From: Haloprofundus salinisoli
Lineage (GTDB): Archaea > Halobacteriota > Halobacteria > Halobacteriales > Haloferacaceae
NCBI RefSeq assembly: GCF_020097815.1
Contig: NZ_CP083663.1
Location: 744,001 to 808,000 of the forward strand
Length of the DNA: 64,000 nucleotides
Reading direction: 5' to 3'
Shown piece by piece: positions 18,274 to 28,158 of the stretch (position 1 is the stretch's first letter; the number at the start of each line of letters is the position of its first letter). The notes under the pieces are model-generated. The model did not search any database. It was not told where the DNA came from and worked only from the letters and a program-made list of their open reading frames with translations. Made by a program: the position numbers and the translations under genes.

Positions 18274-19704
18274 GTGTCGAAGCAGCGCGAGAGCCGCATC
18301 GATATGACCACCGGCGCGATCTCCCCGAAACTGGTCGCGCTAGCGTGGCCGCTGGTCGCCGGGAACCTGCTCCAGACGTTTTACAATCTGGCGGACATGT
18401 TCTGGGTCGGCCGTGTGAGTCCGGAGGCGGTCGCTGCCGTCTCGCTCATGTTCCCGCTGTCGTGGATGTTCGTCTCGACGGCGATGGGCATCACCGCGGC
18501 GACCATCGCGCTCGTCTCCCAGCACGTCGGTGCGGGCAACGACCGCGAGGCCGACCACGTCGTCGGCCAGACGATTCTGCTCACGCTCGCCGTCGCGACG
18601 GTACTCTCGGGGGTCGGCCTCGCCGCTCAGCGCCCGCTGCTGTCGGCGATGGGCCTCTCCGGACCGGTCTTTACGGAGGCGCTCGCGTACATCGAAGTGA
18701 TCTTCGTCGCCCTCCCGTTCACGTTCTGCTTCTTCGCCTTCCGTGCGGCGCTGCAGGGCGCGGGCGACACGAGGACCGCGATGTGGCTGATGGTCGGGTC
18801 GGCGGGGCTGAACGTCGTCCTCGACCCCTTTCTCATCCTCGGGTGGTGGGTGTTCCCCGCGATGGGGACCCGGGGTGCGGCGGTCGCCACCCTCGTCTCG
18901 CGCGCGCTCGTCACCGCCGCGGGCGTCTACATCCTGCTGCGCGGCGATTGGGGCGTTCGGCTTCGGCCCCCCGACCTCCGCCCCGACAGAGGTGTGCTGA
19001 AGAAGCTCGTCGAAGTCGGCTACCCGGCGACGCTCGACGGGTGGGCGCGCAGTTTCGCCGCCGTCGCGATGGCGACGCTCGTCGCGCAGTTCACCGTCGC
19101 CGCCATCGCCGCCTACGGTATCGGCGTGCGCCTCATGTCCGTCTCGTGGACTGTCTCCGGGGCCGTCGGACAGGCGACGGCGACGGGCGTCGGCCAGAAC
19201 CTCGGCGCACAGACGCCCGAGCGGGCGGCGGAGGTGACGTGGAAAGCGACCGTCGGTACGATGGGCGTGCTGTTCGCCGCCGCGGCGGTCGTCTTCGCCT
19301 TCCCGGACGTGGCGATGCGAATCTTCGTCGGCGACGAGGCTGTCGTCGCCGAAGGGGTTCGGTTCCTCCGCATCATCGCGCCCTTCTGGGCGTTCTTCGG
19401 CGGGACGATGGTGATTCAGGGCGCGTTCCGCGGCGCGGGGCAGACGAAGGTGGCGATGGCGCTGTCGTTCCTCTCGCGGTGGATATTCCGCGTCCCGGTG
19501 GCGCTCGTCCTCGCGTTCGCGTGGTCGGTTCCGCTGCCGGGCGGGGTGGCGGTTCGCGCCCTCGACTGGGGCGTCGACGGCCTCTGGTGGGCGTTCGCCG
19601 TCGGCGCGACGGCGGCGTTCGTCGTCGCCGTGCTGTGGTTCCAGCGCGGCGGGTGGCAGACGGGGGTTTTAGAGGAGAGCGAGCGGCCCACGGCGGCGGA
19701 CTGA
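18274..19704 (+). CDS. MATE-family multidrug/Na+ exporter
   Basis: A 476-residue polytopic transporter with 12 predicted helices in two MatE halves. The start of the first half, SPKLVALAWPLVAGNLLQTFYNLADMFWVG, and of the second, LKKLVEVGYPATLDGWARS, are typical. It exports cationic compounds in exchange for Na+ or H+. The GTG at 18274 was chosen because the residues before the ATG at 18304 (RESRIDMTTG) resemble the usual MATE N-terminus, and GCTTATC lies about 30 bases upstream. A second, distinct MATE gene is found at 31456. Confidence 0.9.
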   Translation: MSKQRESRIDMTTGAISPKLVALAWPLVAGNLLQTFYNLADMFWVGRVSPEAVAAVSLMFPLSWMFVSTAMGITAATIALVSQHVGAGNDREADHVVGQTILLTLAVATVLSGVGLAAQRPLLSAMGLSGPVFTEALAYIEVIFVALPFTFCFFAFRAALQGAGDTRTAMWLMVGSAGLNVVLDPFLILGWWVFPAMGTRGAAVATLVSRALVTAAGVYILLRGDWGVRLRPPDLRPDRGVLKKLVEVGYPATLDGWARSFAAVAMATLVAQFTVAAIAAYGIGVRLMSVSWTVSGAVGQATATGVGQNLGAQTPERAAEVTWKATVGTMGVLFAAAAVVFAFPDVAMRIFVGDEAVVAEGVRFLRIIAPFWAFFGGTMVIQGAFRGAGQTKVAMALSFLSRWIFRVPVALVLAFAWSVPLPGGVAVRALDWGVDGLWWAFAVGATAAFVVAVLWFQRGGWQTGVLEESERPTAAD

Positions 19705-19722
19705 TTCGAACGGGTCGTCCTC

Positions 19723-20979
19723 TCAGCTCCGTCGACTCGCTACTGCCGTGAGCAACGCCGCCGCGATTGTCGCCGTCGCACCGATTACCGCGACCAGAAT
19801 CTGCGTGTCGGTCAGGTCGGAAAGGGTGGCGGTGTCGGCCACGGTAGACGCCACGGGTTCTTCGACCCGCTCGGAGACGACGCCGAGCGAGTAGTTCGGG
19901 AGGCTTCCGCCATCGGAGCGGACCCAAAAGTGGTACGCTCCGGTCTCGGGTGCGACGAACTGTCCGACGGTTCCGTCGAAGGTGAGGTCTATCGGCGAAT
20001 CGCTCGGGTCGCGGATGCCGTAGAGAATCGGCTTGTCGTTGTCGAGCGCGATGCTGACGGTGTCCCCTTCCGACGCCTCGAACGCGTAGTAGTCGACGTC
20101 GGCGTCCGACGCGATCTCGCCGTTCAGTACCGTCCCCGGTGACAGCCACGTGCTGTTTCCGAAGTCGTCGTTCGGTTCGTTGACCGGACGGTTGCCGCCG
20201 ACTTCGATGGTGTAGGTTGCGGCAATCTCTCCCGACGGTATCACGACGAAGTAGTACGTCCCCGATTCGGGAGCGACAAACCGCCCGACGTACGTCTCGT
20301 TGTCGTCGCTCACCAGCGAGAAGCGAACCGGTTCTTCGAGGAGCGAACGGTGGTTGTCGTCCAGAAGCTCGTAGTGGACGTACCCGTCGACGACGAACGT
20401 GAGGGTGACGTTCGCCCCCTTGACGGCCTCGAACGCGTACCAATCCTCGTCGTTCGCCGAGGTGATTTCGCCGTCTACCGAGTCACCATCCGCCAGCACC
20501 GTGCTGCTCTCGTGGTCGTCGTTCGGCTCGTTCGGCGGGTGAGTCCCTGCGATTTCGACGGTGTACGTCGGCGTGCTCCCTTGGTGCGACGTTATCAGGA
20601 GGTAGTACGTCCCGGTCCGAGGAACAGCGAACGACCCGACGTTGGCGTCCCCGCTACTCTCGAAGGAGAAGTCGGCCGGCACGTCCCTGAGTGAGCGTCC
20701 GTCGGCGTCGTGGAGGTCGTAATCCACTAACGCCCTGTTCTCGAGCGTGAGGGTGGCCGCCATCCCCTCGACGGCCTCGAAGGCGTACCAGTCTCGATCG
20801 GTCGCAGAGGAGACGCTACCGCTGAGAATCTGGCCCGCGTCGAGCGATGTCGCGGTCTGCTTCGAATCGTTCGGTTCCTGCTCTGTGACCGGCTGTGCGA
20901 ACCCCGTTTCGCTGACGCCGCCCGTGAGGAGGGCTACCGAAATCAGCACTGCCAAGATCCGCTTCGAAACTGGTATCAT
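19723..20979 (-). CDS. Secreted protein with three PPC-type beta domains
   Basis: A 418-residue exported protein. A Sec-type signal (MIPVSKRILAVLISVALLTG, residues 1-25) is followed by three pre-peptidase C-terminal-like domains, each with an EPND start, a DxDWYAFEA or DVDYYAFEA core and a GTYY(L/F) or GAYHF strand. A C-terminal hydrophobic helix ending ASRRS anchors it. The start at 20979 places the signal peptide at the N-terminus; 43 further in-frame codons upstream have no signal character. It is probably a surface protein, with no catalytic domain present. Confidence 0.87.
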   Translation of the reverse strand: MIPVSKRILAVLISVALLTGGVSETGFAQPVTEQEPNDSKQTATSLDAGQILSGSVSSATDRDWYAFEAVEGMAATLTLENRALVDYDLHDADGRSLRDVPADFSFESSGDANVGSFAVPRTGTYYLLITSHQGSTPTYTVEIAGTHPPNEPNDDHESSTVLADGDSVDGEITSANDEDWYAFEAVKGANVTLTFVVDGYVHYELLDDNHRSLLEEPVRFSLVSDDNETYVGRFVAPESGTYYFVVIPSGEIAATYTIEVGGNRPVNEPNDDFGNSTWLSPGTVLNGEIASDADVDYYAFEASEGDTVSIALDNDKPILYGIRDPSDSPIDLTFDGTVGQFVAPETGAYHFWVRSDGGSLPNYSLGVVSERVEEPVASTVADTATLSDLTDTQILVAVIGATATIAAALLTAVASRRS

Positions 20980-21462
20980 AATAATTCCTAATAGACGCTT
21001 CTTTCGATATTGAACGTTCCGCGACACGAACGGGACAGTCAGGCAAACGGTGAATGTGCGTTCCAGTCGGGGACAGATTCTTGAAACGAATACTCCGAGT
21101 CGTCGCATCCGTCCCCGACTCCGCCACCCCCGAGTTACGGTCGGCCTGACGCTCGTGTTGAATCAACTGTCCCCCCGGAACTCTCACTCACCGGAAACGA
21201 GTACACGTACGAACACGTGCGGCCCGCCGCCAACGAGAGCGGTCCGTACCTTGGAGACGACTGTCACGTCTACGCCGGCGTCGACGGCATCGGCTGTCGC
21301 CACGAACAGCGCCCGCCGCGGGAGTGCATCGCTGACGCGTCGCTGTTGACGGCGACCAGAGAGTCGAGTACGAGGGGTCGTACTACGCGCTCGCAAGAAC
21401 TCGACAGACGACAGTCCTCCCGCGGGACCGTTCGCGGAGGACAGTCTCGAAGGGCCGAGAGC
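20980..21462. other. Intergenic region, possible decayed coding trace
   Basis: About 480 bases lie between gatB and the PPC protein. On the plus strand, 21085-21310 reads open as protein-like sequence (including VPPELSLTGNEYTYEHVRP and CHVYAGVDGIGCR), but it has no suitable start and no recognised family. It may be the remnant of an exported protein gene. No RNA gene was seen. Confidence 0.3.
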
Positions 21463-22983
21463 TTACTCGTCTAACCTCTCTCTGAGCATCCCGTTGACGC
21501 TGCCGGGGTCGGCGCTCCCGCCGGTCTTCTGCATCACCTGGCCGACGAGGAAGTTGATTGCGCCGCCCTCGCCGTTGTGGTAATCCTCGACGGCGTCGGG
21601 GTTCTCCTCGATGGCCTCCTCGACGGCGGTGACGACGGCGTCGTCGTCGGCCTTGCCGAGACCCGCCTCCTCGATGACGTCGTCGGGGGCCATCCCGTCG
21701 TCGAGCATCCGCCGGAGGACGACCTCTTCGGCGTTCTTCGTCGTGATCTCGTCCTCCGCGACGAGCTCGACGAGGCGGGCGAACTCGTCTAACCTCCCTT
21801 CGACGTCCTCGATGGCCATGTCGCGGTAGTTGAGTTCGCCGAGCAGGTTGTCGGCGACCCACGTCGCCGCGAGGTCGGGGTCGAACGCCTCGGCGACGCG
21901 CTCGTAGAAGTCCGCGACCTCCTTCGTGGAGGTGAGTTTCGAGGCGGACTCGGCGTCGAGACCGTACTCCTCGCGGAAGCGCTCCCGACGGGCGTCGGGG
22001 AGTTCCGGAATCTCGATAGTCTTCTTCCACCCGGCGACCTGCAGCGGCGGGAGGTCGGCCTCGCGGAAGTAGCGGTAGTCCTTCTCCTCCTCCTTGGTCC
22101 GCATCGAGACGGTGGAGCCGTGGGCTTCGTTGAAATGCCGCGTCTCCTGCTCGACGGTCTTGCCGCGCTGGACGAGGTTCCGCTGCCGGGACGCCTCGTA
22201 CGTGAGCGCCTTCTCCGCGCCCTTGTGACTGGAGATGTTCTTCACCTCGGTGCGGTTGGCCGCTTCCAGTACCTCCCCGGGAATCGAGCCGTCGTCTCGA
22301 ATCTCGTCGGCGGGGACGAGACTCAGGTTCGCGTCGATGCGGAGCGATCCGTCGCGCGTGGAGTCGAAGACGCCGAGGTATTCGAGCACTTCTTCGAGCT
22401 TTGCGAGGAACGACCGGACCTCCGAGGGACTGCGGAAGTCGGGTTGGGTGACGATCTCCATCAGCGGCGTGCCGGCGCGGTTGTAGTCGACGAGCGTGTA
22501 GTCCGCGCGGTCGATGGCGACCGTCCGCGAGTCGAGGGCCCCCGCGCCGTCGCGGACGTGTTTGATGCTGCCGGGGTCCTCTTCGAGGTGGGCGCGACGG
22601 ATGCTGACTGCCCGACGTTCGCCCTCGACGGCGAACTCCAGTGTGCCGTCCTGACAGATCGGGGCGTCGTACTGCGTGATCTGGAAGTTCTTCGGCAGGT
22701 CGGGGTAGTAGTAGTTCTTCCGGTGAAAACGCGTCTGTTCGGGGATGTCGGCGTCGAGCGCCTTCCCCACTTTGACGGCGGCCTCGACGGCACCCTCGTT
22801 GAGCACGGGGAGCGCGCCGGGGAGTCCGAGACAGGTCGGACAGGTCCGGGTGTTCGGGTCCTCGTCTTCGGCGGCGTCGGTCGAACAGCCGCAGAAAATC
22901 TTCGTCGCCGTCTCGAGTTGGACGTGGACTTCCAGCCCGATGACGACGGCGAGGTCGCGCTGTTCGAGCGCTTGCGCGGTCAT
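21463..22983 (-). CDS. gatB: Asp-tRNA(Asn)/Glu-tRNA(Gln) amidotransferase subunit B
   Basis: A 506-residue GatB. The N-terminal amidotransferase domain carries VIGLEVHVQLETATKIFCGCS and the TCPTCLGLPGALPVLN zinc/ammonia-channel segment, with YYYPDLPKNFQITQYDAPI following. The C-terminal YqeY-like tRNA-binding tail ends NFLVGQVMQKTGGSADPGSVNGMLRERL. With GatA and GatC (outside the window) it amidates misacylated tRNAs. This fits the non-discriminating AspRS nearby. A CTAAATA box lies about 27 bases before the start. Confidence 0.96.
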   Translation of the reverse strand: MTAQALEQRDLAVVIGLEVHVQLETATKIFCGCSTDAAEDEDPNTRTCPTCLGLPGALPVLNEGAVEAAVKVGKALDADIPEQTRFHRKNYYYPDLPKNFQITQYDAPICQDGTLEFAVEGERRAVSIRRAHLEEDPGSIKHVRDGAGALDSRTVAIDRADYTLVDYNRAGTPLMEIVTQPDFRSPSEVRSFLAKLEEVLEYLGVFDSTRDGSLRIDANLSLVPADEIRDDGSIPGEVLEAANRTEVKNISSHKGAEKALTYEASRQRNLVQRGKTVEQETRHFNEAHGSTVSMRTKEEEKDYRYFREADLPPLQVAGWKKTIEIPELPDARRERFREEYGLDAESASKLTSTKEVADFYERVAEAFDPDLAATWVADNLLGELNYRDMAIEDVEGRLDEFARLVELVAEDEITTKNAEEVVLRRMLDDGMAPDDVIEEAGLGKADDDAVVTAVEEAIEENPDAVEDYHNGEGGAINFLVGQVMQKTGGSADPGSVNGMLRERLDE

Positions 22984-23264
22984 TAGGCGGGCTATGACGG
23001 CGGGCGGCTAAATACTAACGCCTCGGTCCCGCGCTTCGATACTGCCGAGAGAAGAACGGGGAGCGCGGCTGCTTCGACCCCGCCCGCTTCGGACCGTCGG
23101 GGCGCACCCGTGTCTCTGCACGATGTCCGGCGTACTGGCACACGGCGTTCGGCTCCGGGCCCGTCATCCGAATCCTCGAATTTCGGCTGATTCGGACGCT
23201 CTCAGCGAATCGTCCGCTCTCCGTCTGACGTACATTTATGGGGGCGGAGGAGCGGAATACGTCC

Positions 23265-23543
23265 ATGAGTAATCGGGTGGAGGAACTCGAATCCCAAGTG
23301 TCGGAACTGAGAGCCGCCGTCGACGGCCTCACCGAAGAGCTCGTCGAGACGAAGGAGCGACTGCGCCAGTTGGAGGCGGCGACCGACGCCGAACCGACCG
23401 TCCAGTCGTACGCCGGCGCCGAGACGACCGACGAGGCCTCTGCGCCCGCACCGGAATCGGAGGCCGAAGAAGCTAAATCCACCGAGGAGAAGGCTCAAGA
23501 AAGCGAGTCGGAATCCGACGAAAGCGACATCATCGTCGCCTGA
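23265..23543 (+). CDS. Small coiled-coil acidic protein upstream of smc
   Basis: A 92-residue protein. The N-terminal 45 residues form a clear heptad coiled coil (RVEELESQVSELRAAVDGL, TEELVETKERLRQLEAA), followed by an acidic Ser/Glu tail ending DESDIIVA. It resembles a conserved haloarchaeal family usually found beside smc. It ends 32 bases before smc on the same strand, suggesting co-transcription. The ATG at 23265 starts the coiled coil; an in-frame ATG at 23238 is less likely. Function is unknown. Confidence 0.82.
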   Translation: MSNRVEELESQVSELRAAVDGLTEELVETKERLRQLEAATDAEPTVQSYAGAETTDEASAPAPESEAEEAKSTEEKAQESESESDESDIIVA

Positions 23544-23575
23544 GTCGTCGGGTCGACTCCCTCCACGAGCAACAC

Positions 23576-26500
23576 ATGCATATCAAAGAGCTCGTCCTTG
23601 ACAACTTCAAGAGTTTCGGGCGCAAGACCCGAATCCCGTTCTACGAGGACTTCACCGTCGTCACCGGCCCCAACGGCTCCGGCAAGTCGAACATCATCGA
23701 CGGCGTGCTGTTCGCGCTGGGCCTCGCCCGAACGCGCGGTATCCGCGCCGAGAAACTGACCGACCTCATCTACAACCCCGGTCACGACGACGGGGAGTTC
23801 TCGGGCGGTCCCCGCGAAGCCAGCGTCGAAGTCGTCCTCGACAACAGCGACGGCACTCTCGACCGGTCGCAGGTGACCACCGCCGCCGGCACCGACAACG
23901 TCGGCGACGTCGACGAGATCACCATCCGCCGCCGGGTGAAGCAGACCGAGGACAACTACTACTCGTACTACTACCTGAACGGCCGGTCGGTGAACCTCTC
24001 GGACATCCAGGACCTGCTCTCGCAGGCGGGCGTCGCCCCCGAGGGGTACAACGTCGTCATGCAGGGCGACGTGACCGAGATCATCAACATGACCGCGTTC
24101 CAGCGGCGCGAGATCCTCGACGAGATCGCGGGCGTCGCCGAGTTCGACGCGAAGAAGGACGCCGCCTTCGAGGAACTGGAGACCGTCGAGGACCGCATCG
24201 GCGAAGCCGACCTCCGCATCGAGGAGAAAGATGAGCGCCTCGACCAGCTCGCCGACGAACGCGAGACGGCGCTCGAGTACAAGAGTCTGCGCGAGGAGAA
24301 AGAGGAGTTCGAGGGTTACCTGAAAGCCGCCGAACTCGAAGACAAGCGCGCGGACTTCGAGCGGACCACGAACAAAATCACCTCGAAAGAAGGGAAACTC
24401 GCGGAGCTCCGCGAGGAACTCGACACCCGACAGGGTCGGCTCTCGCGGCTCGAAGACGAACTCGATGAACTAAACCGAGAAGTCGAGCGCAAGGGCGAGG
24501 ACGAACAGCTCCGAATCAAGCGCGAGATAGAGTCGGTCAAAGGCGACATCAGCCGCCTCGAAGGCCAGATAGAGAACGCCGAGGAACGCAAGGAGACCGC
24601 CGAAAACGAGCGGCGACAGGCGTTCGTCGAAATCGATCACAAGCAGGAGAAAGTCGACGACGTCTCGACGCAGATGCGGCAGGTGAAAGTCGAGAAAGCC
24701 TCGATAAAGAGCGACGTCGTCGACAAGCGGACGACGCTCGCCGAGATACAGGAGGAGATAGAGAACGTCGACACCGAGTTCGACGAGCTCAAAGCCGACC
24801 TCGCCGACCGCCGCGAGCGCGTCGAGGAGCTCAAATCCGAGAAGAACGAGCGACAGCGCGAGAAAGACCGCCTCCTCGACGAGGCGCGACGGCGTTCGAA
24901 CCGCGTCAGCGAGGCGCGCGACGACCTCGAGGCCGCACACGAGTCGATTCCCGAACTGAAGGCGAAACTCTCGGAACTGCACAGCGAACTCGACAAGGCG
25001 CAGAAGAACGAGTCGAAGTCCCAAGAGATCGTCTCGGAGTTCCGCGAGAAGAAACAGGCGCTGCAGGACGAACTGAGCGAGGTCGAAGACGACATCCGCT
25101 CGAAGCAGTCCGAGTACGCCGAACTCGAAGCTCGGGCGGGACGCAACGGCGACAACTCGTTCCCGCGCTCGGTGACGACCGTGTTGAACGCCGGTATCGA
25201 CGGCGTCCACGGCGCGGTCGGCCAACTCGGCTCCGTCGCCGGCGAGTACGCCGTCGCCTGTGAGACGGCCGCAGGTGGACGACTGGCGAACGTCGTCGTC
25301 GACGACGACGGCGTCGGCTCGTCCTGTATCGACTATCTCAAATCCCGCAACGCGGGCCGGGCGACGTTTTTGCCCATCACGAAGATGCAGAACCGGCGGC
25401 TGCCGCGGAAGCCGCGCGACCCGGGCGTCGTCGACTTCGCGTACAATCTCGTGGAGTTCGACAGCGCGTACGACAGCGTCTTCTCGTACGTGCTCGGGTC
25501 GACGCTCGTCGTCGAGGACATGCAGACCGCCCGGCAGTTCATGGGTGATTACCGCATGGTGACGCTCGACGGCGACCTCGTCGAGAAGAGCGGTGCGATG
25601 ACCGGCGGCAGCCGTGGCGGGTCGCGTTACTCCTTCTCCAAGTCGGGAGAGGGCCGCCTCGAACGCGTCGCCAAGGAGATCTCGAAGCTCGAAGACCGGC
25701 GACGGTCGCTCAACGGCGAGATCCGAGATCTGGAGGGCAAACTCGACGACGCCCGCGAGCGGCAGTCGAACGCCGCTGACAAGGTGCGCGCCATCGAGGG
25801 CGACATCAGCCGAGTGGAGGGAGACCTCGACGGCGCGAAGTCGAAGATCGAGGAGTTGGAGGCGACGCTCGAGGAGTTGGAGGCCGAACGCGACTCCGTC
25901 GACGAGGAGATGAGCGACCTCGACGCGGAGATACACGAGATAGACGCCGAAGTCGCGGACGTCGAGGCGGAGATTGAAGAACTGGAGTCCGAACTCGCCG
26001 ACTCGAAGATTCCGGAGCTGACGAGCCGCGCCGACGACGTCCGCGCGGACATCGACGAGCTCGAACATCGGATGGACGGGTTGGATAGCCGCCTCAACGA
26101 ACTCCAACTGGAGAAGCAGTACGCCGAGGAGGCCGTCTCTGACCTCGAAGAGACCGTCGAGAACGCCCAGAACCGCAAGGCCGCCGCCGAGGAGAAGATC
26201 GCCGAGGCCGAGGCCGCCATCGAGGAGAAGGAGGCGGTGCTCGACGAGAAGCACGAGGCGGTCGAGGAACTCGAAGAGGAGCTCGTCGAACTCAAGACGG
26301 AACGCAACGAGCTCCGCGAAGAACTGCGAGAGGCGAAGGACGAACGCGACGAGCAGAAGGAAGCCGTCTCGCGGGCCGAGTCGCGTCTCGAATCGCTCGA
26401 AAGCGCGAAGGAGCGCCTCTCGTGGGAGATCGACGAACTCGAAGCCGAGGTCGGAGAGTACGATCCCGACGAGATTCCCGACCACCAAACGGTGGAGAGG

Positions 26501-27238
26501 AACGTCGAACGGCTCGAAGGCGAGATGGAGGCGCTCGAGCCGGTCAACATGCTCGCCATCGACGAGTACGACTCCGTCGAGGCCGACCTCTCGGACCTCC
26601 AGGAGCGTCGCGACGTGCTCGTCGAGGAGCGAGATGGCATCGAAGAGCGCATCGAGCAGTTCGAGACCCAGAAGAAGCGCACGTTCATGGAGGCGTACGA
26701 GGCCATCGACGCGCAGTTCCAGCGCATCTTCGAGCGTCTCTCGGCGGGGTCGGGCGAACTTCACCTCGAAGACCCCGAAGACCCCTTCGAGGGCGGGCTG
26801 ACCATGAAAGCCCAACCCGCCGACAAGCCGATTCAACGGCTCGACGCGATGTCCGGCGGCGAGAAGTCGCTGACGGCGCTCGCGTTCATCTTCGCCATCC
26901 AGCGGCACAACCCCGCGCCGTTCTACGCGCTCGACGAGGTGGACGCCTTCCTCGACGCGGCCAACGCCGAACGCGTCGGCCAGATGGTCGACGACCTCGC
27001 GGGCGACGCGCAGTTCGTCGTCGTCTCGCACCGCTCGGCGCTGCTCGAACGCTCCGAGCGCGCCATCGGCGTGACGATGCAGGGCGACAACGTCAGCGCC
27101 GTCACCGGGATTCGGTTCGGCAATCAGAGCGGTGACAGCGACGACAGCGACGGCAACGACGGCGATTCCGACGACGGGGGTGACGGCGACAGCGACGCCG
27201 ACGAGGGTCTCCCCGCGGAGGTGAGCGCCGATGACTGA
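23576..27238 (+). CDS. smc: Chromosome segregation protein SMC
   Basis: A 1220-residue SMC ATPase of the condensin type. The Walker A GPNGSGKS is at residues 31-38. Two long coiled coils flank a hinge (about 520-650, with LGSVAGEYAVACETAAGGRL). The ABC signature MSGGEKSLTALAF and Walker B YALDEVDAFLDAANAERV lie in the C-terminal head. An acidic Asp/Gly-rich tail ends the protein. It dimerises at the hinge and organises the chromosome. Its last bases overlap scpA by 8 nt, so the two are translationally coupled. Confidence 0.97.
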   Translation: MHIKELVLDNFKSFGRKTRIPFYEDFTVVTGPNGSGKSNIIDGVLFALGLARTRGIRAEKLTDLIYNPGHDDGEFSGGPREASVEVVLDNSDGTLDRSQVTTAAGTDNVGDVDEITIRRRVKQTEDNYYSYYYLNGRSVNLSDIQDLLSQAGVAPEGYNVVMQGDVTEIINMTAFQRREILDEIAGVAEFDAKKDAAFEELETVEDRIGEADLRIEEKDERLDQLADERETALEYKSLREEKEEFEGYLKAAELEDKRADFERTTNKITSKEGKLAELREELDTRQGRLSRLEDELDELNREVERKGEDEQLRIKREIESVKGDISRLEGQIENAEERKETAENERRQAFVEIDHKQEKVDDVSTQMRQVKVEKASIKSDVVDKRTTLAEIQEEIENVDTEFDELKADLADRRERVEELKSEKNERQREKDRLLDEARRRSNRVSEARDDLEAAHESIPELKAKLSELHSELDKAQKNESKSQEIVSEFREKKQALQDELSEVEDDIRSKQSEYAELEARAGRNGDNSFPRSVTTVLNAGIDGVHGAVGQLGSVAGEYAVACETAAGGRLANVVVDDDGVGSSCIDYLKSRNAGRATFLPITKMQNRRLPRKPRDPGVVDFAYNLVEFDSAYDSVFSYVLGSTLVVEDMQTARQFMGDYRMVTLDGDLVEKSGAMTGGSRGGSRYSFSKSGEGRLERVAKEISKLEDRRRSLNGEIRDLEGKLDDARERQSNAADKVRAIEGDISRVEGDLDGAKSKIEELEATLEELEAERDSVDEEMSDLDAEIHEIDAEVADVEAEIEELESELADSKIPELTSRADDVRADIDELEHRMDGLDSRLNELQLEKQYAEEAVSDLEETVENAQNRKAAAEEKIAEAEAAIEEKEAVLDEKHEAVEELEEELVELKTERNELREELREAKDERDEQKEAVSRAESRLESLESAKERLSWEIDELEAEVGEYDPDEIPDHQTVERNVERLEGEMEALEPVNMLAIDEYDSVEADLSDLQERRDVLVEERDGIEERIEQFETQKKRTFMEAYEAIDAQFQRIFERLSAGSGELHLEDPEDPFEGGLTMKAQPADKPIQRLDAMSGGEKSLTALAFIFAIQRHNPAPFYALDEVDAFLDAANAERVGQMVDDLAGDAQFVVVSHRSALLERSERAIGVTMQGDNVSAVTGIRFGNQSGDSDDSDGNDGDSDDGGDGDSDADEGLPAEVSADD

Positions 27239-28079
27239 GTTCGAAGAGAGCGACGTCCCCGACGTCGTTCCCGAGGCCGTCGAAGAGACGGCCGAGGACG
27301 AGGTCGAACCGGTCGAACTGCTCGTCCAACTCGCCGAGGAGGGCGAGATAGAGCCGTGGGACATCGACATCGTCGCGGTCACCGACGCGTTCCTCGAACG
27401 CCTCGACGCGACGGACCTTCGCACGTCCGGTCGCGCGCTGTTCTACGCGAGCGTCCTGCTTCGGATGAAGAGCGACGAACTGCTCGCGCCCGAGGAGCCC
27501 GAGGAACCCGAACCGGAGCCGTGGGAGATGGCGATGGAGGGCGGCGACGATGTGGCACCGGGCTTCGACCCCATCGACGCGCTCGAAGACGAGATGGACC
27601 GCCGCCTCGAACGCCGGAGCGCCCGCGGGTCGCCGGAGACGCTGGACGAACTCGTCCACGAACTCCGCGAGGCCGAGCGCGGGTCGTGGTGGAAGCGCTC
27701 CCGAGAGTACGACACCACGTCCTCGCCGCGCGGGTTCAGCCGCGGGACGCAGACGCTCGACTACCACGCCGCCGACGACCTGCGTCGGGACGGCGAACCC
27801 GGCGAGGACGAGGTGACGGGGACGACGCACGACGAGCATATGGAGGACACCATCGAGACGGTCGAGGCGCACCTCCGCGAGCAGTACGAGAACGGACGCG
27901 ACGAGGTGCTGTTCGCCGAACTCCGGGGCGTCGGCGGCCGACCCGTCGAGACGTATCTCGCGCTGCTGTTCTTGGCGCACCGCAGCGTCGTCACCCTCGA
28001 ACAGGACGACCTGTTCGGCGACCTCTGGGTGCAGCCGAGAGACGAAGAGACGAAGAAGACGCCGGCGGTCGCCGACTGA
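27231..28079 (+). CDS. scpA: Segregation and condensation protein A
   Basis: A 282-residue kleisin partner of SMC. The family block VELLVQLAEEGEIEPWDIDIVAV and LRTSGRALFYASVLLRMKSDELL is at residues about 25-85. The middle is acidic and variable. The C-terminal winged helix (VLFAELRGVGGRPVETYLAL, LFLAHRSVVTLEQDDLFGDLWV) binds the SMC head. The gene overlaps the 3' end of smc. No scpB follows in this window. Confidence 0.94.
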   Translation: MTEFEESDVPDVVPEAVEETAEDEVEPVELLVQLAEEGEIEPWDIDIVAVTDAFLERLDATDLRTSGRALFYASVLLRMKSDELLAPEEPEEPEPEPWEMAMEGGDDVAPGFDPIDALEDEMDRRLERRSARGSPETLDELVHELREAERGSWWKRSREYDTTSSPRGFSRGTQTLDYHAADDLRRDGEPGEDEVTGTTHDEHMEDTIETVEAHLREQYENGRDEVLFAELRGVGGRPVETYLALLFLAHRSVVTLEQDDLFGDLWVQPRDEETKKTPAVAD

Positions 28080-28158
28080 GGCCGACCCGTTCTCGGTGGC
28101 GACGCGGCGGGTTCGCCGACGGGACGCCGCCAGTGGAAACAGGAAGACTCCCCGAATC

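Noticed and set aside
16068-19751. Very long plus-strand open frame (over 1200 codons)
   Set aside because: It lies antisense to the S9 peptidase and out of frame with the MATE gene. Its Arg/Gly/Val-rich composition is the usual mirror of GC-rich coding DNA.
24470-27424. Long minus-strand open frame opposite smc
   Set aside because: It is a shadow of the smc coiled coil; the Leu/Val/Phe-rich repeats mirror Glu/Lys codons.
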